24,341 nucleotides of DNA from the NCBI GenBank assembly GCA_900771325.1, contig CAAGNN010000135.1, forward strand, positions 1 to 24,341. Direction: 5' to 3'. This document shows positions 6,500 through 14,581 of the stretch, one piece after another. Numbering within the stretch: the stretch's first letter is position 1; each line of letters starts with the position of its first letter. Position numbers and translations under genes: made by a program. The stretch is from Kiritimatiellia bacterium. Lineage in GTDB: Bacteria; Verrucomicrobiota; Kiritimatiellia; RFP12; DVOR01. The notes under the pieces were generated by a model that made no database searches, was not told the origin of the DNA, and worked only from the letters and a program-made list of their open reading frames with translations.

Positions 6500-7859
6500 C
6501 TTCCTCCGCCGCTGCCGCAGCGTCCGCTTTCGCCTCACCGCCGCCTACACCCTCTCCGCCCTCCTGGCCGCCGCCCTCACGATCACCTGCGTCATCGGCT
6601 TCTGGACCGTTGCCCTCAATGCCGACCTCGACCGCGCCCTCACCGTCCAGTGGCGCACCTTCGCCGATGAGATTGCCGAGGACGACGGCTTCACCCTTGC
6701 CACCCTCGCCCCGGGTGTCTACGCCGCGCGCCTCCAGCCCGGCGGCCGCGACGTCCTTGAGCTCTCCCCCGCCGCCCAGGCCCTCCCCATCCTCTTTATG
6801 AAGCCGCGCTACGGCCGCCGAGGTCAGCGCGCCGACCGCGAAGGCTTCTGGCGCCAGACCACCGAGACCGGCACCCCCAAGCGCCACTTCCGCATCTGCG
6901 CCAAGCCCCTCCCCGACGGCACCCTCCTGGCCGTGGCCCAGGATATGCGTTCGCACGACTTCGTCCACCAGCGTCTCCTCTGGGGCGCCCTTGGCGGCTT
7001 CCTGCTGATGGCTCTCCTCCTCCTGCTCTTTGCCGCCTTCCTGGCCAAGCGCCTCTTCCGCGGCTTCGGCCACGCTGTCAAGATGGTTGAAGCGATGGCC
7101 GCCGGCGACTTCGCCTGCCGCGTCCCCGCCCTCGGCCCCGGCGAGGAGTTCGAGCACCTCACCCGCGCCGTCAACACCCTCGCCGGCAACACCGAGCGCC
7201 TCCTCGCCGACCTGCGCACCGTCACCGACAACATCGCCCACGACCTGCGCACCCCCATCACCCGCCTGCGCACCCGCGCCGAGCTCGCCCTCCCCGCTGG
7301 CGGCGAGACCGCGGCCCTCGCCGGCGAGGTCGCCGAGGAGTGTAACGGGATGCTCGAGCTCATCTCCGCCCTCCTCGAGATCGCCCGCGTGGGCCACAAC
7401 ATCGGCGTCGGCCCCGGCGAACCGTGCGACCTTGCCGCCCTTGGTCGCGAGATGGTCGAGTGCTTCGCCGTCCTCGCCGAGTCCAAGGCCATCACCTTGC
7501 GCGCCGAGCTCCCCGAACGTCTCTCGGTCACCACCTGCGCCCCGCTCCTCCGCCGCGCCCTCGCGAACCTCCTCGATAACGCCCTCAAGTTCACTCCCGC
7601 CGGCGGCATCGTCACCCTCTCTCTCGCCGACGAGCACGGCCGCCCCACCTTCCGCGTGGCCGACACCGGCTGCGGCATCGCCCCCGAGGAGCGCGACCGC
7701 CTCTTCCAGCGCTTCTACCGCGCCGACAGCAGCCGCACCCTCCCCGGCTTCGGCCTCGGCCTCGCCCTCGTCGCCGCCATCGCCCAGGCCCTCCACGCCG
7801 AGGTCGCCCTCGAACGCTCCACCCCCGGCCACGGCACCACCTTCCGCTTCATCCTCTAA
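6486..7859 (+). CDS. Sensor histidine kinase, HAMP-HisKA-HATPase architecture
   Basis: This 457-residue inner-membrane kinase pairs with the preceding regulator. Membrane segments lie at about 16-42 and 163-188 and enclose a periplasmic sensor region of about 120 residues. A HAMP linker follows. The H-box NIAHDLRTPITRLR carries the phospho-accepting H252, and the ATPase domain shows the N-box LLDNALKFTP (N365), VADTGCGI and GFGLGLALV. The layout resembles CusS-like kinases. ATG 6486 has AAGGG 9 nt upstream; a TTG two codons earlier is the alternative. The periplasmic region is basic in the middle (MKPRYGRRGQRADR) and has no obvious metal-binding cluster, so the signal is unknown. Linkage to lipid-carrier glycosyltransferases suggests an envelope cue, as an inference only. 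Confidence 0.94.
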   Translation: MSWDNFLRRCRSVRFRLTAAYTLSALLAAALTITCVIGFWTVALNADLDRALTVQWRTFADEIAEDDGFTLATLAPGVYAARLQPGGRDVLELSPAAQALPILFMKPRYGRRGQRADREGFWRQTTETGTPKRHFRICAKPLPDGTLLAVAQDMRSHDFVHQRLLWGALGGFLLMALLLLLFAAFLAKRLFRGFGHAVKMVEAMAAGDFACRVPALGPGEEFEHLTRAVNTLAGNTERLLADLRTVTDNIAHDLRTPITRLRTRAELALPAGGETAALAGEVAEECNGMLELISALLEIARVGHNIGVGPGEPCDLAALGREMVECFAVLAESKAITLRAELPERLSVTTCAPLLRRALANLLDNALKFTPAGGIVTLSLADEHGRPTFRVADTGCGIAPEERDRLFQRFYRADSSRTLPGFGLGLALVAAIAQALHAEVALERSTPGHGTTFRFIL

Positions 7860-7902
7860 GGCTAGGCACCCGGCGGGCTCCCGCCCCCGCACCCCGGGGT
7901 GG

Positions 7903-8078
7903 TGGCTGCTCGCCCCCACACCCCTCGGGAGCGCGGTGCGCTCCACCCCGGCCGACGCGCCCTCCGGGCACGTCGGCAGAAAGGCACGATGGTGGCACAC
8001 GGAGCACACCGCGCGGCGATGCGCTAGCGCGCCTCGCCGCCCAGGCCGTTGGGGGCGCTGCCCCAAGCCCCCGGGTGC
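7903..8078. repeat. Dispersed hairpin repeat, copy 2
   Basis: This matches 3520-3625 and 23549-23715 closely. It contains GGAGCGC-GGT-GCGCTCC and the stem GCCGACGCGCCC / GGGCACGTCGGC (7951-7962 with 7966-7977). A second part, shared only with the 23.5-kb copy, forms GGCGA..GCGC / GCGC..TCGCC and TTGGGGGCGCTGCCCCAA hairpins. No coding sequence is supported between 7860 and 8189. Confidence 0.85.
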
Positions 8079-8100
8079 ACATTGCGTCACCTGTTCTGAC

Positions 8101-8128
8101 GGGCCGCGTCCTCGCGGCCCTTGGTTTT
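8101..8128 (+). terminator. Probable intrinsic terminator after the sensor kinase
   Basis: A perfect 8-bp stem GGGCCGCG / CGCGGCCC with a TCCT loop is followed by TTGGTTTT. It lies about 240 bp after the kinase stop. A similar hairpin without the T-run recurs at 24092-24107. Confidence 0.6.
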
Positions 8129-8151
8129 CGCGAGCGTAGCGAGCACCTCAC

Positions 8152-8195
8152 GCGGGCCGTCAGGCCCGCAACCGTTCACCGTTCACCGTTCACCG
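8152..8195. repeat. GCGGGCC hairpin plus ACCGTTC heptads at the GH20 stop
   Basis: A perfect hairpin GCGGGCC-GTCA-GGCCCGC (8152-8169) is followed by ACCGTTC units at 8171, 8178 and 8185. Read on the minus strand the heptads contain TGA, and the first supplies the stop of the hexosaminidase gene (8190-8192). The same GCGGGCC hairpin is joined to a different heptad at 22401-22449. Confidence 0.88.
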
Positions 8196-10025
8196 AGCCG
8201 CCTTGGGCGGCTCCGGCGGCGCGAAGGTAAGGCCCTTGGCGTCGGGGAAGAAGCAGGTGGCGCTCCACTTCCAGCCTTTGCGGGGGAGTTTGAGGAGGAG
8301 CTCGTTGCGGCCTTTGCGCAGAGTGACGCGCAGGGGCGGGCGGACGGACCAGACTTCGTCGACGAGGGGGATTTCGCGGGACTTGCCGCCGGAGATGCCT
8401 GGCTGGCGCCAGGTGGGCGGGGGAACGGGCTTGCCGTTGAGGAGGAGCTGGGCGCCCTTGGCGTTCCACTGGCCCTGGACGAGCGCGGCATCGCGGGAGC
8501 GGCCATCGCTGCGCGAGTAGTTCATACAGTCGGCCACGAGGTCGACGGTCTGCTCGCGGTCGCTGTGGACAACGGTGCCGAACCAGACGCAGCCGGACTT
8601 GCCGTCGGTGAGGTTGGTTTGGGGGAAGAAGAAGTGCTGGGGATAGAGGGTGCCTTGGGCGATGATGCGCTCGCCCCAGGGGAGCTGGGCGAAGGGGAGG
8701 TCTGCGGCGGTCTCGGCCATACGCCAGCGCATCTGGAGCTGCTGCCAATAGGGGAAGGGCTTGCCCTTGAAGAGGGGCTTGTGCGCCAGGAGGCGGCGCT
8801 CGAGCTCAGCGGGGAGGGCGAAGTCCGCCTCGCGCGGGTCGGGGAGGTTGGCGTAGTAGCGCATCACGTCGCGCTCGCGGCCATTCCAGAAGTTATCCGA
8901 GTAGAGGACGATGGCGGGATAGACCGGGTTCATCGTCAGGAGGTCCTCGGGCTTGGAGACGGCATCATCGTGCCAGACGGCGAAAATGGCACCGAGGTGG
9001 TTCTCCTTGGGGCCGGTGAGGCAGGGCTTGAGGAAGGCGGCCGGGGCGAGGAGCTCGAGGGGGTCGACGTGGTTGATGTAGTAGCTGCTCTGCGAATCGA
9101 AGTAGAGCTCGTTCTCGGCGCGGCGGACTTGGCGACCCATCCAGTATTGGCGGATGAGGGGCTTGTCGAGGCCAGGCGGGTTCTGCCCCGGGCCCCAGGC
9201 CACGACCTTGAAGCCCTTGGCCTCCAGCTGCTTCACCCAACCGGTGATCCACTCGCCGGGGACGCGCTCGTGGGGCTTGACCTCATCCGAGCCAATATGG
9301 ATGAAGGGGGTGACGGCGGGGTCGAGCAGCTCGGTGAGCTCGTCGAAGAGCGCGGTAATGATCTCGCGCACCTGCGGCTCATCCATCCGCTTGAGCCCGA
9401 AGGCGCGGCGGAAGGTTTCGGTGTGGCCGGGGACGTCGAGCTCGGGCAGGACGGTGATGCCCAGGCTCTTGGCGTAGGCGATGAGCTCGCGGAACTCGGC
9501 CTGGGTGTAGAAGCGGTCGGTGCGGTCGAGGTTCTCGGGGCGCGAGAGCTGCGGGTAGCGCTTGGACTGCAGCCGCCAGCCGTGGTTGTCGGTGATGTGC
9601 CACTGGAAGAGGTTGAGCTTGTAGGCGGCCATCACGCGCAGCTGCTCCTGAAGCTGGGCGATGGGCTGCCAGTTGCGCCCGGTATCGTGCAACAGCCCGC
9701 GCCAGCGCAGCGTCGGCCAATCGCGGATAGTGCCGCACGGCAGCCGCCCCTTGCTCAACTGCGCCAACTGCTTGAGCGTGGCCTTGGCGTGACCCTCGTG
9801 GCCGGCCCAACGCGCGCCAGTCTGCGAAATGACGAGCGTGTAGCCCTCCTCGCCCAGCGCGGCCAGTTCCTCGGGCGTGGCCTCCATTTGGCTCACCCCG
9901 GCCTCGTGATAGCGCCACGAACCGGCGGCGTGGGTGACTTCCTTGGGGCGCGGCATCAACTCCTCCAACGCCCCGGCCAACAAAACCGCAGGCACCAACA
10001 ACATCACGGTGAACAGATGCTTCAT
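8190..10025 (-). CDS. Secreted GH20 beta-N-acetylhexosaminidase
   Basis: This 611-residue protein has an N-terminal signal peptide (MKHLFTVMLLVPAVLLAGA). A catalytic TIM-barrel follows: RGLLHDTGRNW, NLFQWHITDNHGWR, LPELDVPGHT, and HIGSDEVK with the catalytic pair D247-E248. GH20 enzymes use substrate-assisted catalysis, with the aspartate orienting the N-acetyl group, to release terminal GlcNAc or GalNAc from glycans in the periplasm or outside the cell. The C-terminal region (from about residue 400) may be a carbohydrate-binding or beta-sandwich domain but I do not recognise it. ATG 10025 is preferred to 10028 because GGAGG is then 5 nt away. The promoter is at 10052-10062. The stop lies in a heptad and the last codons form the hairpin GAGCCGCC-TTG-GGCGGCTC (8195-8213). 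Confidence 0.9.
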   Translation of the reverse strand: MKHLFTVMLLVPAVLLAGALEELMPRPKEVTHAAGSWRYHEAGVSQMEATPEELAALGEEGYTLVISQTGARWAGHEGHAKATLKQLAQLSKGRLPCGTIRDWPTLRWRGLLHDTGRNWQPIAQLQEQLRVMAAYKLNLFQWHITDNHGWRLQSKRYPQLSRPENLDRTDRFYTQAEFRELIAYAKSLGITVLPELDVPGHTETFRRAFGLKRMDEPQVREIITALFDELTELLDPAVTPFIHIGSDEVKPHERVPGEWITGWVKQLEAKGFKVVAWGPGQNPPGLDKPLIRQYWMGRQVRRAENELYFDSQSSYYINHVDPLELLAPAAFLKPCLTGPKENHLGAIFAVWHDDAVSKPEDLLTMNPVYPAIVLYSDNFWNGRERDVMRYYANLPDPREADFALPAELERRLLAHKPLFKGKPFPYWQQLQMRWRMAETAADLPFAQLPWGERIIAQGTLYPQHFFFPQTNLTDGKSGCVWFGTVVHSDREQTVDLVADCMNYSRSDGRSRDAALVQGQWNAKGAQLLLNGKPVPPPTWRQPGISGGKSREIPLVDEVWSVRPPLRVTLRKGRNELLLKLPRKGWKWSATCFFPDAKGLTFAPPEPPKAAR

Positions 10026-10051
10026 CATAACCTCCAGGCTAAACCAACGGC

Positions 10052-10062
10052 ACTATAACACA
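10052..10062 (-). promoter_or_regulatory. Extended -10 promoter of the GH20 gene
   Basis: On the minus strand TGTGT is followed directly by TATAGT. A start near 10045 would give a leader of about 20 nt containing GGAGG. The match to the other TGTGN promoters in the window supports the call. Confidence 0.65.
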
Positions 10063-10127
10063 CCCACCCCCCGCCCGCAAGCACCTGGCTCCCCGGCGCG
10101 GGGGCTCGGGCGCAGACGCCCGGACCC

Positions 10128-10308
10128 CCGGCCACTCCAATGGCCGCGCTGGGCCTTCCCCTCGCCCGGCGCGGGGCCCCCTTACCGGAAGGCCAGCCCT
10201 CCTCCTGCCGTTTGCGGTCCGGTGGCGCGGCATATTTGCCGCGCAGCGAGCGTCAGCGAGCGCCTGGCTCAGAGCCCCAGCCCCACTCCCTGCCGCGCTC
10301 TTCCCCCC
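10128..10308. repeat. Dispersed intergenic module, copy 1
   Basis: About 180 bp are homologous to 23762-23944. Shared landmarks are GGCCACTCCAATGGCC, CGCCCGGCGCG, the perfect hairpin GCGCGGCA-TATT-TGCCGCGC (10225-10244), and CAGCGAGCGTCAGCGAGCGC. In both copies a GC-rich 22-bp family repeat follows. Nothing in the 10063-10510 gap looks coding. Confidence 0.88.
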
Positions 10309-10410
10309 GACCCGCCCCGGGTTGACCCCCGACCCGCCCCGGGTTGACCCCCGACCCGCCCCGGGTTGACCCCCGACCCGCCCCGGGTTCACTTTCGACC
10401 CGGGGCGGAT
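10309..10410. repeat. GC-rich 22-bp tandem array, copy 1
   Basis: Units start at 10309, 10331, 10353 and 10375. The first three are identical, built from GACCCGCCCCGGGTT plus GACCCCC; the fourth diverges at its end. The array closes with an inverted half, GACCCGGGGCGGAT (10397-10410). Related copies lie at 19663-19722 inside a gene and at 23415-23515 and 23943-23980. Confidence 0.92.
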
Positions 10411-10510
10411 TCGTTTTGGGGAAGGGGCGGAGGGGGGATTAACCCCGGATTTTCGTGAGATAATCCCGGAGCCCCCGCGGCGGCGAGTACGCCTGCGGGC
10501 GGGCGTGGGT

Positions 10511-10521
10511 TGTGGTAGAAT
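10511..10521 (+). promoter_or_regulatory. Extended -10 promoter placed for a leaderless antiporter transcript
   Basis: TGTGG (10511-10515) is joined to TAGAAT (10516-10521). Seven bases later comes the ATG at 10529, so the expected start site coincides with the start codon. The rarA promoter has the same 7-base spacing. Confidence 0.62.
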
Positions 10522-10528
10522 GGGGGTT

Positions 10529-12676
10529 ATGAAGCGAGCGTTGTCGTTGTTTGTTGCGTGCGTGTTGGTGGCTTTTCCGCTGTGGGCGGGGGAGTCGGCG
10601 GGGGCGGAGAGTGCTGCGTTGACGCATCGGATGATGATGCTGGCCATCCAGTTGGGGGTGATCGTCTTTGCGGCGCGGATGGGGAACTTGCTCTTTACGG
10701 CGCTGCGGTTGCCGAGCGTATTAGGGGAGCTGTGCGCAGGGATGGCGATTGGACCCTTTGCGCTCGGGCGGCTGTGGGAAGGGTGGGTCTTCCAGGCGGC
10801 GGGGACGCCGGTGGGGGTGACGCCGGAGCTGTACGGTCTGTGCACGGTGGCGTCGATTGTGCTGCTCTTTTTGGTGGGGGCGGAGACGGATTTGCGGATG
10901 TTTATGCGCTACTCGGCGGTGGGGAGCCTGGTGGGGATTGGCGGGGTGGCGGCATCGTATTTCACCGGCGCGGGGGTGGGCGTGTGGGTGATGGGGCTCT
11001 CGTGGAGCGACCCGACAGCGATTTTGATGGGCGTGATGAGCACGGCCACCTCGGTTTCCATTACCGCGCGGATTTTGTCGGAGCGGCGGAAGTTGGATTC
11101 GCAGGAGGGGGTGACGATCCTGGCCGGGGCGGTGATTGACGATGTGCTAGGCATTATCCTCCTCGCGATCGGGATGGGGATGATTGCGGCGGGGGACGCG
11201 GGGGGCGGCATTTCGTGGCGGCAGATTGGGGGGATTGCGGCGCGGAGCTTTGGCTTCTGGCTGGGGGGGACCTTAGTGGCGGTGCTTTCGTCGCGGAAGG
11301 TGGCGCGGCTGCTCAAGCGCTGCGGGAGCCACGGGGAGGTGGCGGTGCTGACGTTGGGGTTGGCGCTGGTGGTCGGCGGCTGCTTTGAGCAGGCGCACCT
11401 GGCGATGATCATCGGCGCGTATGTGACCGGGCTCGCCTTCTCGCGCACGGAGATGGGGCTGATGATCCAGGAGAAGCTCCACGGGGTCTATCAGTTCCTG
11501 GTGCCGGTCTTCTTTGTGGTGATGGGGATGATGGTGGATGTGCGGGAGTTTTGCGCGCCGGGGGTGCTCACTGCCGGGCTGATTTACACGGCGGTGGCGG
11601 TGGCGGCAAAGGTGCTCGGGTGCGGGTTGCCGACGCTGTGCTTTGGCTTTACGCCGATGGGGGCGTTGCGGGTGGGGTTGGGGATGGTGCCGCGCGGGGA
11701 GGTGGCGCTGATTATTGCCGGGATTGCTGCCGCGCACGGCCACACCGAGGTGTTGGGGGTGGCGGTGCTGATGACGCTCCTGACCACGCTGGCCGCGCCG
11801 CCGCTCTTGATTGCGGCCTTCAAGGCCAAGGCGCGCGGCCACCGCAAGGCCGAAGAGCGCGCCCCCGCGCCCTCGGCGGTCTTCCGCTTCCCCAACCACA
11901 CAGTGCTGAACTCGGTGATGGCGAAGATTGCCCAGAACCTGACGCGCGAGGGCTTCTTTGTCCACCAGATCGACCCGGCGCAGGGGCTCTACCAGGCGCG
12001 GCGGGCGGATGTGATTTTGACCATTCTGGCGCAGGGCGAGGAGATTGCTATCTCGGTCTCGGAGGCGGCGTTGCCCTTTGTGCGCAATGTGGTGGCCGAG
12101 TCGCTGGCCGAGTATGAGTCGGTCCTCGAAGCGCTGCGCAAGCCGGTGACCGAGCGCGCGCAGTTGGGGGTGGCGGCCGACGAGGAGGCCGCGCGCAAAC
12201 TCGGGGCCGCAGCACAGCGGCGGACCGTTCTGGCGCGGTATGTGCGCGAGGAGACGATTTGCCCGAAGTTGCCGGGCGCGACGCGCGACGAGGTCATCCG
12301 CGGCCTGATGGCCCGGCTGCACGAAGCCGGCGCGGTGGCCGATGTGGAGCAGGCCACTGAGGCGGTCTTGGCGCGCGAGCGGGTGATGGCCACCGGCGTG
12401 GGCTACGGTGTCGCTTGCCCCCACGCGCGGACGGCGATGGTGCGCAGTCTGGTCTGCGCCATTGGGGTGACCGAGGTGCCGGTGGACTTTTCCGAGGAGC
12501 CCGAGGGCCGTGCCTGCCGGATTGTCATCCTCACCCTGACCCCCGACGAGGCGAACAGCCCCTATATGACCTTTATCACCGCCGTGCTCACTGCGTTGCG
12601 TTCGGCCGCCAAGCGCGAGGCTATCCTCGCCGCCCCCGACGCGCGCGCTATCCGAAAGGCTCTCCTCCAGCTATGA
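10529..12676 (+). CDS. CPA2 monovalent cation/proton antiporter with C-terminal PTS EIIA domain
   Basis: This 715-residue protein has a possible cleaved signal sequence (MKRALSLFVACVLVAFPLWAG). About twelve membrane segments follow, with LPSVLGELCAGMAIGP and the ion-binding GAVIDDVLG (D204-D205) that mark Kef/NapA-type CPA2 exchangers. They swap Na+ or K+ for protons across the inner membrane. A soluble linker of about 150 residues leads to a PTS EIIA type-2 domain. Its phospho-acceptor histidine sits in GVACPHART (H632), so transport may be controlled by PTS phosphorylation. ATG 10529 is chosen over 10520 and the GTG at 10505 because the promoter predicts transcription from there. The next gene overlaps by 4 bases (ATGA). 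The cation is not determinable. Confidence 0.9.
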   Translation: MKRALSLFVACVLVAFPLWAGESAGAESAALTHRMMMLAIQLGVIVFAARMGNLLFTALRLPSVLGELCAGMAIGPFALGRLWEGWVFQAAGTPVGVTPELYGLCTVASIVLLFLVGAETDLRMFMRYSAVGSLVGIGGVAASYFTGAGVGVWVMGLSWSDPTAILMGVMSTATSVSITARILSERRKLDSQEGVTILAGAVIDDVLGIILLAIGMGMIAAGDAGGGISWRQIGGIAARSFGFWLGGTLVAVLSSRKVARLLKRCGSHGEVAVLTLGLALVVGGCFEQAHLAMIIGAYVTGLAFSRTEMGLMIQEKLHGVYQFLVPVFFVVMGMMVDVREFCAPGVLTAGLIYTAVAVAAKVLGCGLPTLCFGFTPMGALRVGLGMVPRGEVALIIAGIAAAHGHTEVLGVAVLMTLLTTLAAPPLLIAAFKAKARGHRKAEERAPAPSAVFRFPNHTVLNSVMAKIAQNLTREGFFVHQIDPAQGLYQARRADVILTILAQGEEIAISVSEAALPFVRNVVAESLAEYESVLEALRKPVTERAQLGVAADEEAARKLGAAAQRRTVLARYVREETICPKLPGATRDEVIRGLMARLHEAGAVADVEQATEAVLARERVMATGVGYGVACPHARTAMVRSLVCAIGVTEVPVDFSEEPEGRACRIVILTLTPDEANSPYMTFITAVLTALRSAAKREAILAAPDARAIRKALLQL

Positions 12677-13650
12677 GCAAGCGCTTCCCCCTGATTCTGA
12701 TGGTGCTTGGTGCGGCGGCTGCAGCAGTGGCCGCGCGGCCCAAGGCCTTCTATGAGCTCATTATCAGCAGCGAGCCCTTCGGGCCGATGGCCGCTGCGAT
12801 CCAGGCCGAGGCTGAAGTGTCGGTGGCGCTCGACCCCAAGAAGGTGGAAGAGGAGTCCAACAAGATTAACCTCTGCGCGATGACCGAGACGCCCGATGGG
12901 CGCACGGCCGTGGGGCTCATCGATAATGGTGTCAGCCCGCCAGCCTATATCACCCTCTTTGATGGCGAGAGCTTCAATGGTCTGGAGCTGGTGCTCTCCG
13001 ACCTCGATGGCGAGTTCGCCACCTTCCGGCGCGACGGCGTCACCTTCACCCTCGGGCTCGGGTTGGGGCTGATGGAGACCATCACCCCCGAGGTCCTGGC
13101 CCAGCAGCGGGTTAAGGCCGAGGAGGATGCCGCCGAAGCTGCCGCGAAGGCCGAGGCAGATGCCGAGCGCGAGCGCAAGAAGCCCAACTCCCTGGCCGAG
13201 CAGCTCATCGCTATGCAGATGAGTCTACCGCCGGATATCGAGGCTCCGCCCCTGCCCATCCCGATTGGCGATGACATCGACTTCACCCAGGAGTTCGAGC
13301 CGGGGAAGGAACGCGGCGAGCCGCAGACCGAGAACGAGGCGCTCGTCCGGGCCGGCGTGGATGAACTGAAGGAGGCCGTCGCCTCCGGCGAGTCGGCCCA
13401 GGATTATCTGCGCCGGCTCGTCGAGCACCGGTCGGCCGAGGTGCAGCGGCAGAAGCGCGAGCAGGCCACCGCACGCGAGGCGATTGAGGCGACCTTGAGC
13501 TCGGGGCAGCTCTCCGAGCACGAGGCGGCCGCCGTCAAACGCCAGGCAAACTTGGAGCTGATGAAGAAGGGCGTGGTGCCGCTCGAGCCGGTCGAGAATA
13601 TCACCGCCGCCGAGCAGGCCGAAATCGATGCCGCGCTCGAGGCGCTGTAA
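12673..13650 (+). CDS. Unknown exported protein with coiled-coil segment
   Basis: I do not recognise this 325-residue protein. It starts with a signal-like sequence (MSKRFPLILMVLGAAAAAVAA). A region rich in beta-strand-like segments follows (INLCAMTETPDGRTAVGLIDN, YITLFDGESFNGLELVLSDL), loosely like the small GspC/PulC-type domains; this resemblance is weak. Residues about 138-170 are an Ala/Glu/Lys coiled coil. The C-terminal third is acidic and helical (EALVRAGVDELKEAV, QREQ-type repeats). The start overlaps the antiporter stop (ATGA), so the two are probably co-translated, and DedA follows 11 bases later. A periplasmic or membrane-anchored role linked to the antiporter is possible, with no direct evidence. 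Confidence 0.75.
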   Translation: MSKRFPLILMVLGAAAAAVAARPKAFYELIISSEPFGPMAAAIQAEAEVSVALDPKKVEEESNKINLCAMTETPDGRTAVGLIDNGVSPPAYITLFDGESFNGLELVLSDLDGEFATFRRDGVTFTLGLGLGLMETITPEVLAQQRVKAEEDAAEAAAKAEADAERERKKPNSLAEQLIAMQMSLPPDIEAPPLPIPIGDDIDFTQEFEPGKERGEPQTENEALVRAGVDELKEAVASGESAQDYLRRLVEHRSAEVQRQKREQATAREAIEATLSSGQLSEHEAAAVKRQANLELMKKGVVPLEPVENITAAEQAEIDAALEAL

Positions 13651-13661
13651 GGCGAGCGAGG

Positions 13662-14318
13662 ATGAGGCAGGTGCTGGCTGGATTGGCGAAGTGGCGGCGC
13701 ACGGGGCTGCTGCTGTTGGGGGTCTGCGCGGCGATTATCGTGCCCTTTGTGCTCTGGCAGGAGCCCATTGAGGCCTTCTTTCAGGACTTTGGCGCGCTCG
13801 AGGGGCAGGCGCGGTGGCTCTCGGCTGCGATTCTCTTTGGCGCGCTGGCGCTGGACATCTTCCTGCCGGTGCCGAGCAGTCTGGTGAGCACCCTCTTCGG
13901 GATGCTGCTGGGCGTGGGGTGGGGGTGGTTTGGCTCCTTCCTGGCAATGAATGTAAGCGCGGCGATCGGCTACTGGCTCGGCGCACGCGGTTCAGCCCTC
14001 GCCCGCCGCGCCCTGGGCGAAGCCGAGAGTGCGCTCCTGACCGACTTCTTCGCCCGCCGCGGGCCGATGGCCCTCGTGGCCTTGCGCGCTGTGCCGGTCT
14101 TGGCCGAAGCCTCGTGCCTCTTTGCCGGGATGGCCCGCGCGCCGCTGGGCAAAAGCGCCCTCGCCCTCACCCTCGGCAACGCCGCCGTCTCGCTAATGTA
14201 CGCCCTCGTCGGTGCCTGGGGCCGCGAAGTCGACGCGATGCTCCCGGCCTTCGCCGCCTCCCTCCTCCTCTCCGGCCTTCTGATGTGGGCCGCAAAAAAG
14301 CGAACTGCGAACAGCTGA
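13662..14318 (+). CDS. DedA/TVP38 (VTT-domain) membrane protein
   Basis: This 218-residue polytopic inner-membrane protein shows the VTT-domain pattern: a re-entrant region FLPVPSSLVSTLFGMLLGVGWGWFGS, NVSAAIGYWLGARG, and RAVPVLAEASCLFAGMARAP near the C-terminal helices. DedA and TVP38 members are linked to lipid scrambling, carrier-lipid recycling and proton-motive-force balance. The gene lies 11 bases after the preceding stop, so it belongs to the antiporter transcript; both proteins affect membrane ion or lipid balance. The TGA stop lies within a heptad (GCTGACA) of a 130-bp repeat element, so the C-terminal tail KKRTANS is partly encoded by the repeat. The exact substrate is unknown. Confidence 0.85.
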   Translation: MRQVLAGLAKWRRTGLLLLGVCAAIIVPFVLWQEPIEAFFQDFGALEGQARWLSAAILFGALALDIFLPVPSSLVSTLFGMLLGVGWGWFGSFLAMNVSAAIGYWLGARGSALARRALGEAESALLTDFFARRGPMALVALRAVPVLAEASCLFAGMARAPLGKSALALTLGNAAVSLMYALVGAWGREVDAMLPAFAASLLLSGLLMWAAKKRTANS

Positions 14319-14440
14319 CAGCCGACAGCGCTGGCGCTTGATGCGAAAAGCCCGCCCGAGCCGTAAGAACAAAACAGTCTGGTCATCCGTTTGTCCGTCG
14401 CGGAACGCGGCTGTCTGCTGTCCGCTGTCTGCTGTCTGCT
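14307..14440. repeat. Heptad-armed element, copy 1
   Basis: The left arm has GCGAACA, GCTGACA, GCCGACA (14307-14327). The core has GCGCTGGCGCTTGATG, then GAGCCGTAA, then TCCGTCGCGGAACGCG. The right arm has four GCTGTCN units from 14410. It is homologous throughout to 20466-20606. The arms are complementary, so the whole can fold into a stem. GCTGACA supplies the DedA stop. Confidence 0.9.
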
Positions 14441-14458
14441 TATCCGCAAAGAAAGTGC

Positions 14459-14487
14459 TTGCGCGCCGACTACCAAAGTGGTAGCAT
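14459..14487 (+). promoter_or_regulatory. Promoter of metY-like gene with dyad operator candidate
   Basis: TTGCGC (14459-14464), a 17-bp spacer and TAGCAT (14482-14487) form a sigma-70-type promoter. A perfect dyad CTACCA-AAG-TGGTAG (14470-14484) covers the spacer and overlaps the -10, a good position for a repressor. Confidence 0.6.
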
Positions 14488-14494
14488 ACGCGCT

Positions 14495-14574
14495 AATCAC
14501 TCCCCCCGCCGTAGCGTTTTCGCGGTGAAGGCGCGTTCCGGGCGGGGAAAGGTCCCCGGTTTGATAGAGGAGGG
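14495..14574 (+). other. Possible structured mRNA leader of metY-like gene
   Basis: The expected leader is about 88 nt. CCCCGCC near 14505-14511 can pair with GGCGGGG downstream. The same G-run can instead pair with CCCC in CGGGG-AAAGGT-CCCCG. The two pairings exclude each other just before the ribosome site GAGGAGGG. No known riboswitch consensus was recognised. Confidence 0.3.
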
Positions 14575-14581
14575 CAGGCAC

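Noticed and set aside
7903..8078. Short conserved peptide gene encoded by the hairpin repeat
   Set aside because: Frames differ among the three copies and have no consistent start; the conserved property is base pairing.
6471..8090. 539-codon minus-strand open frame
   Set aside because: Gly/Ala/Glu-rich shadow of the sensor kinase in the opposite frame; no domain, and it runs into the hairpin repeats.
8121..10058. 645-codon plus-strand open frame
   Set aside because: Antisense shadow of the GH20 gene, whose signal peptide and catalytic motifs are clear on the other strand.
10309..10410. CRISPR-like array
   Set aside because: The 22-bp units are directly adjacent with no unique spacers and there are no cas genes.
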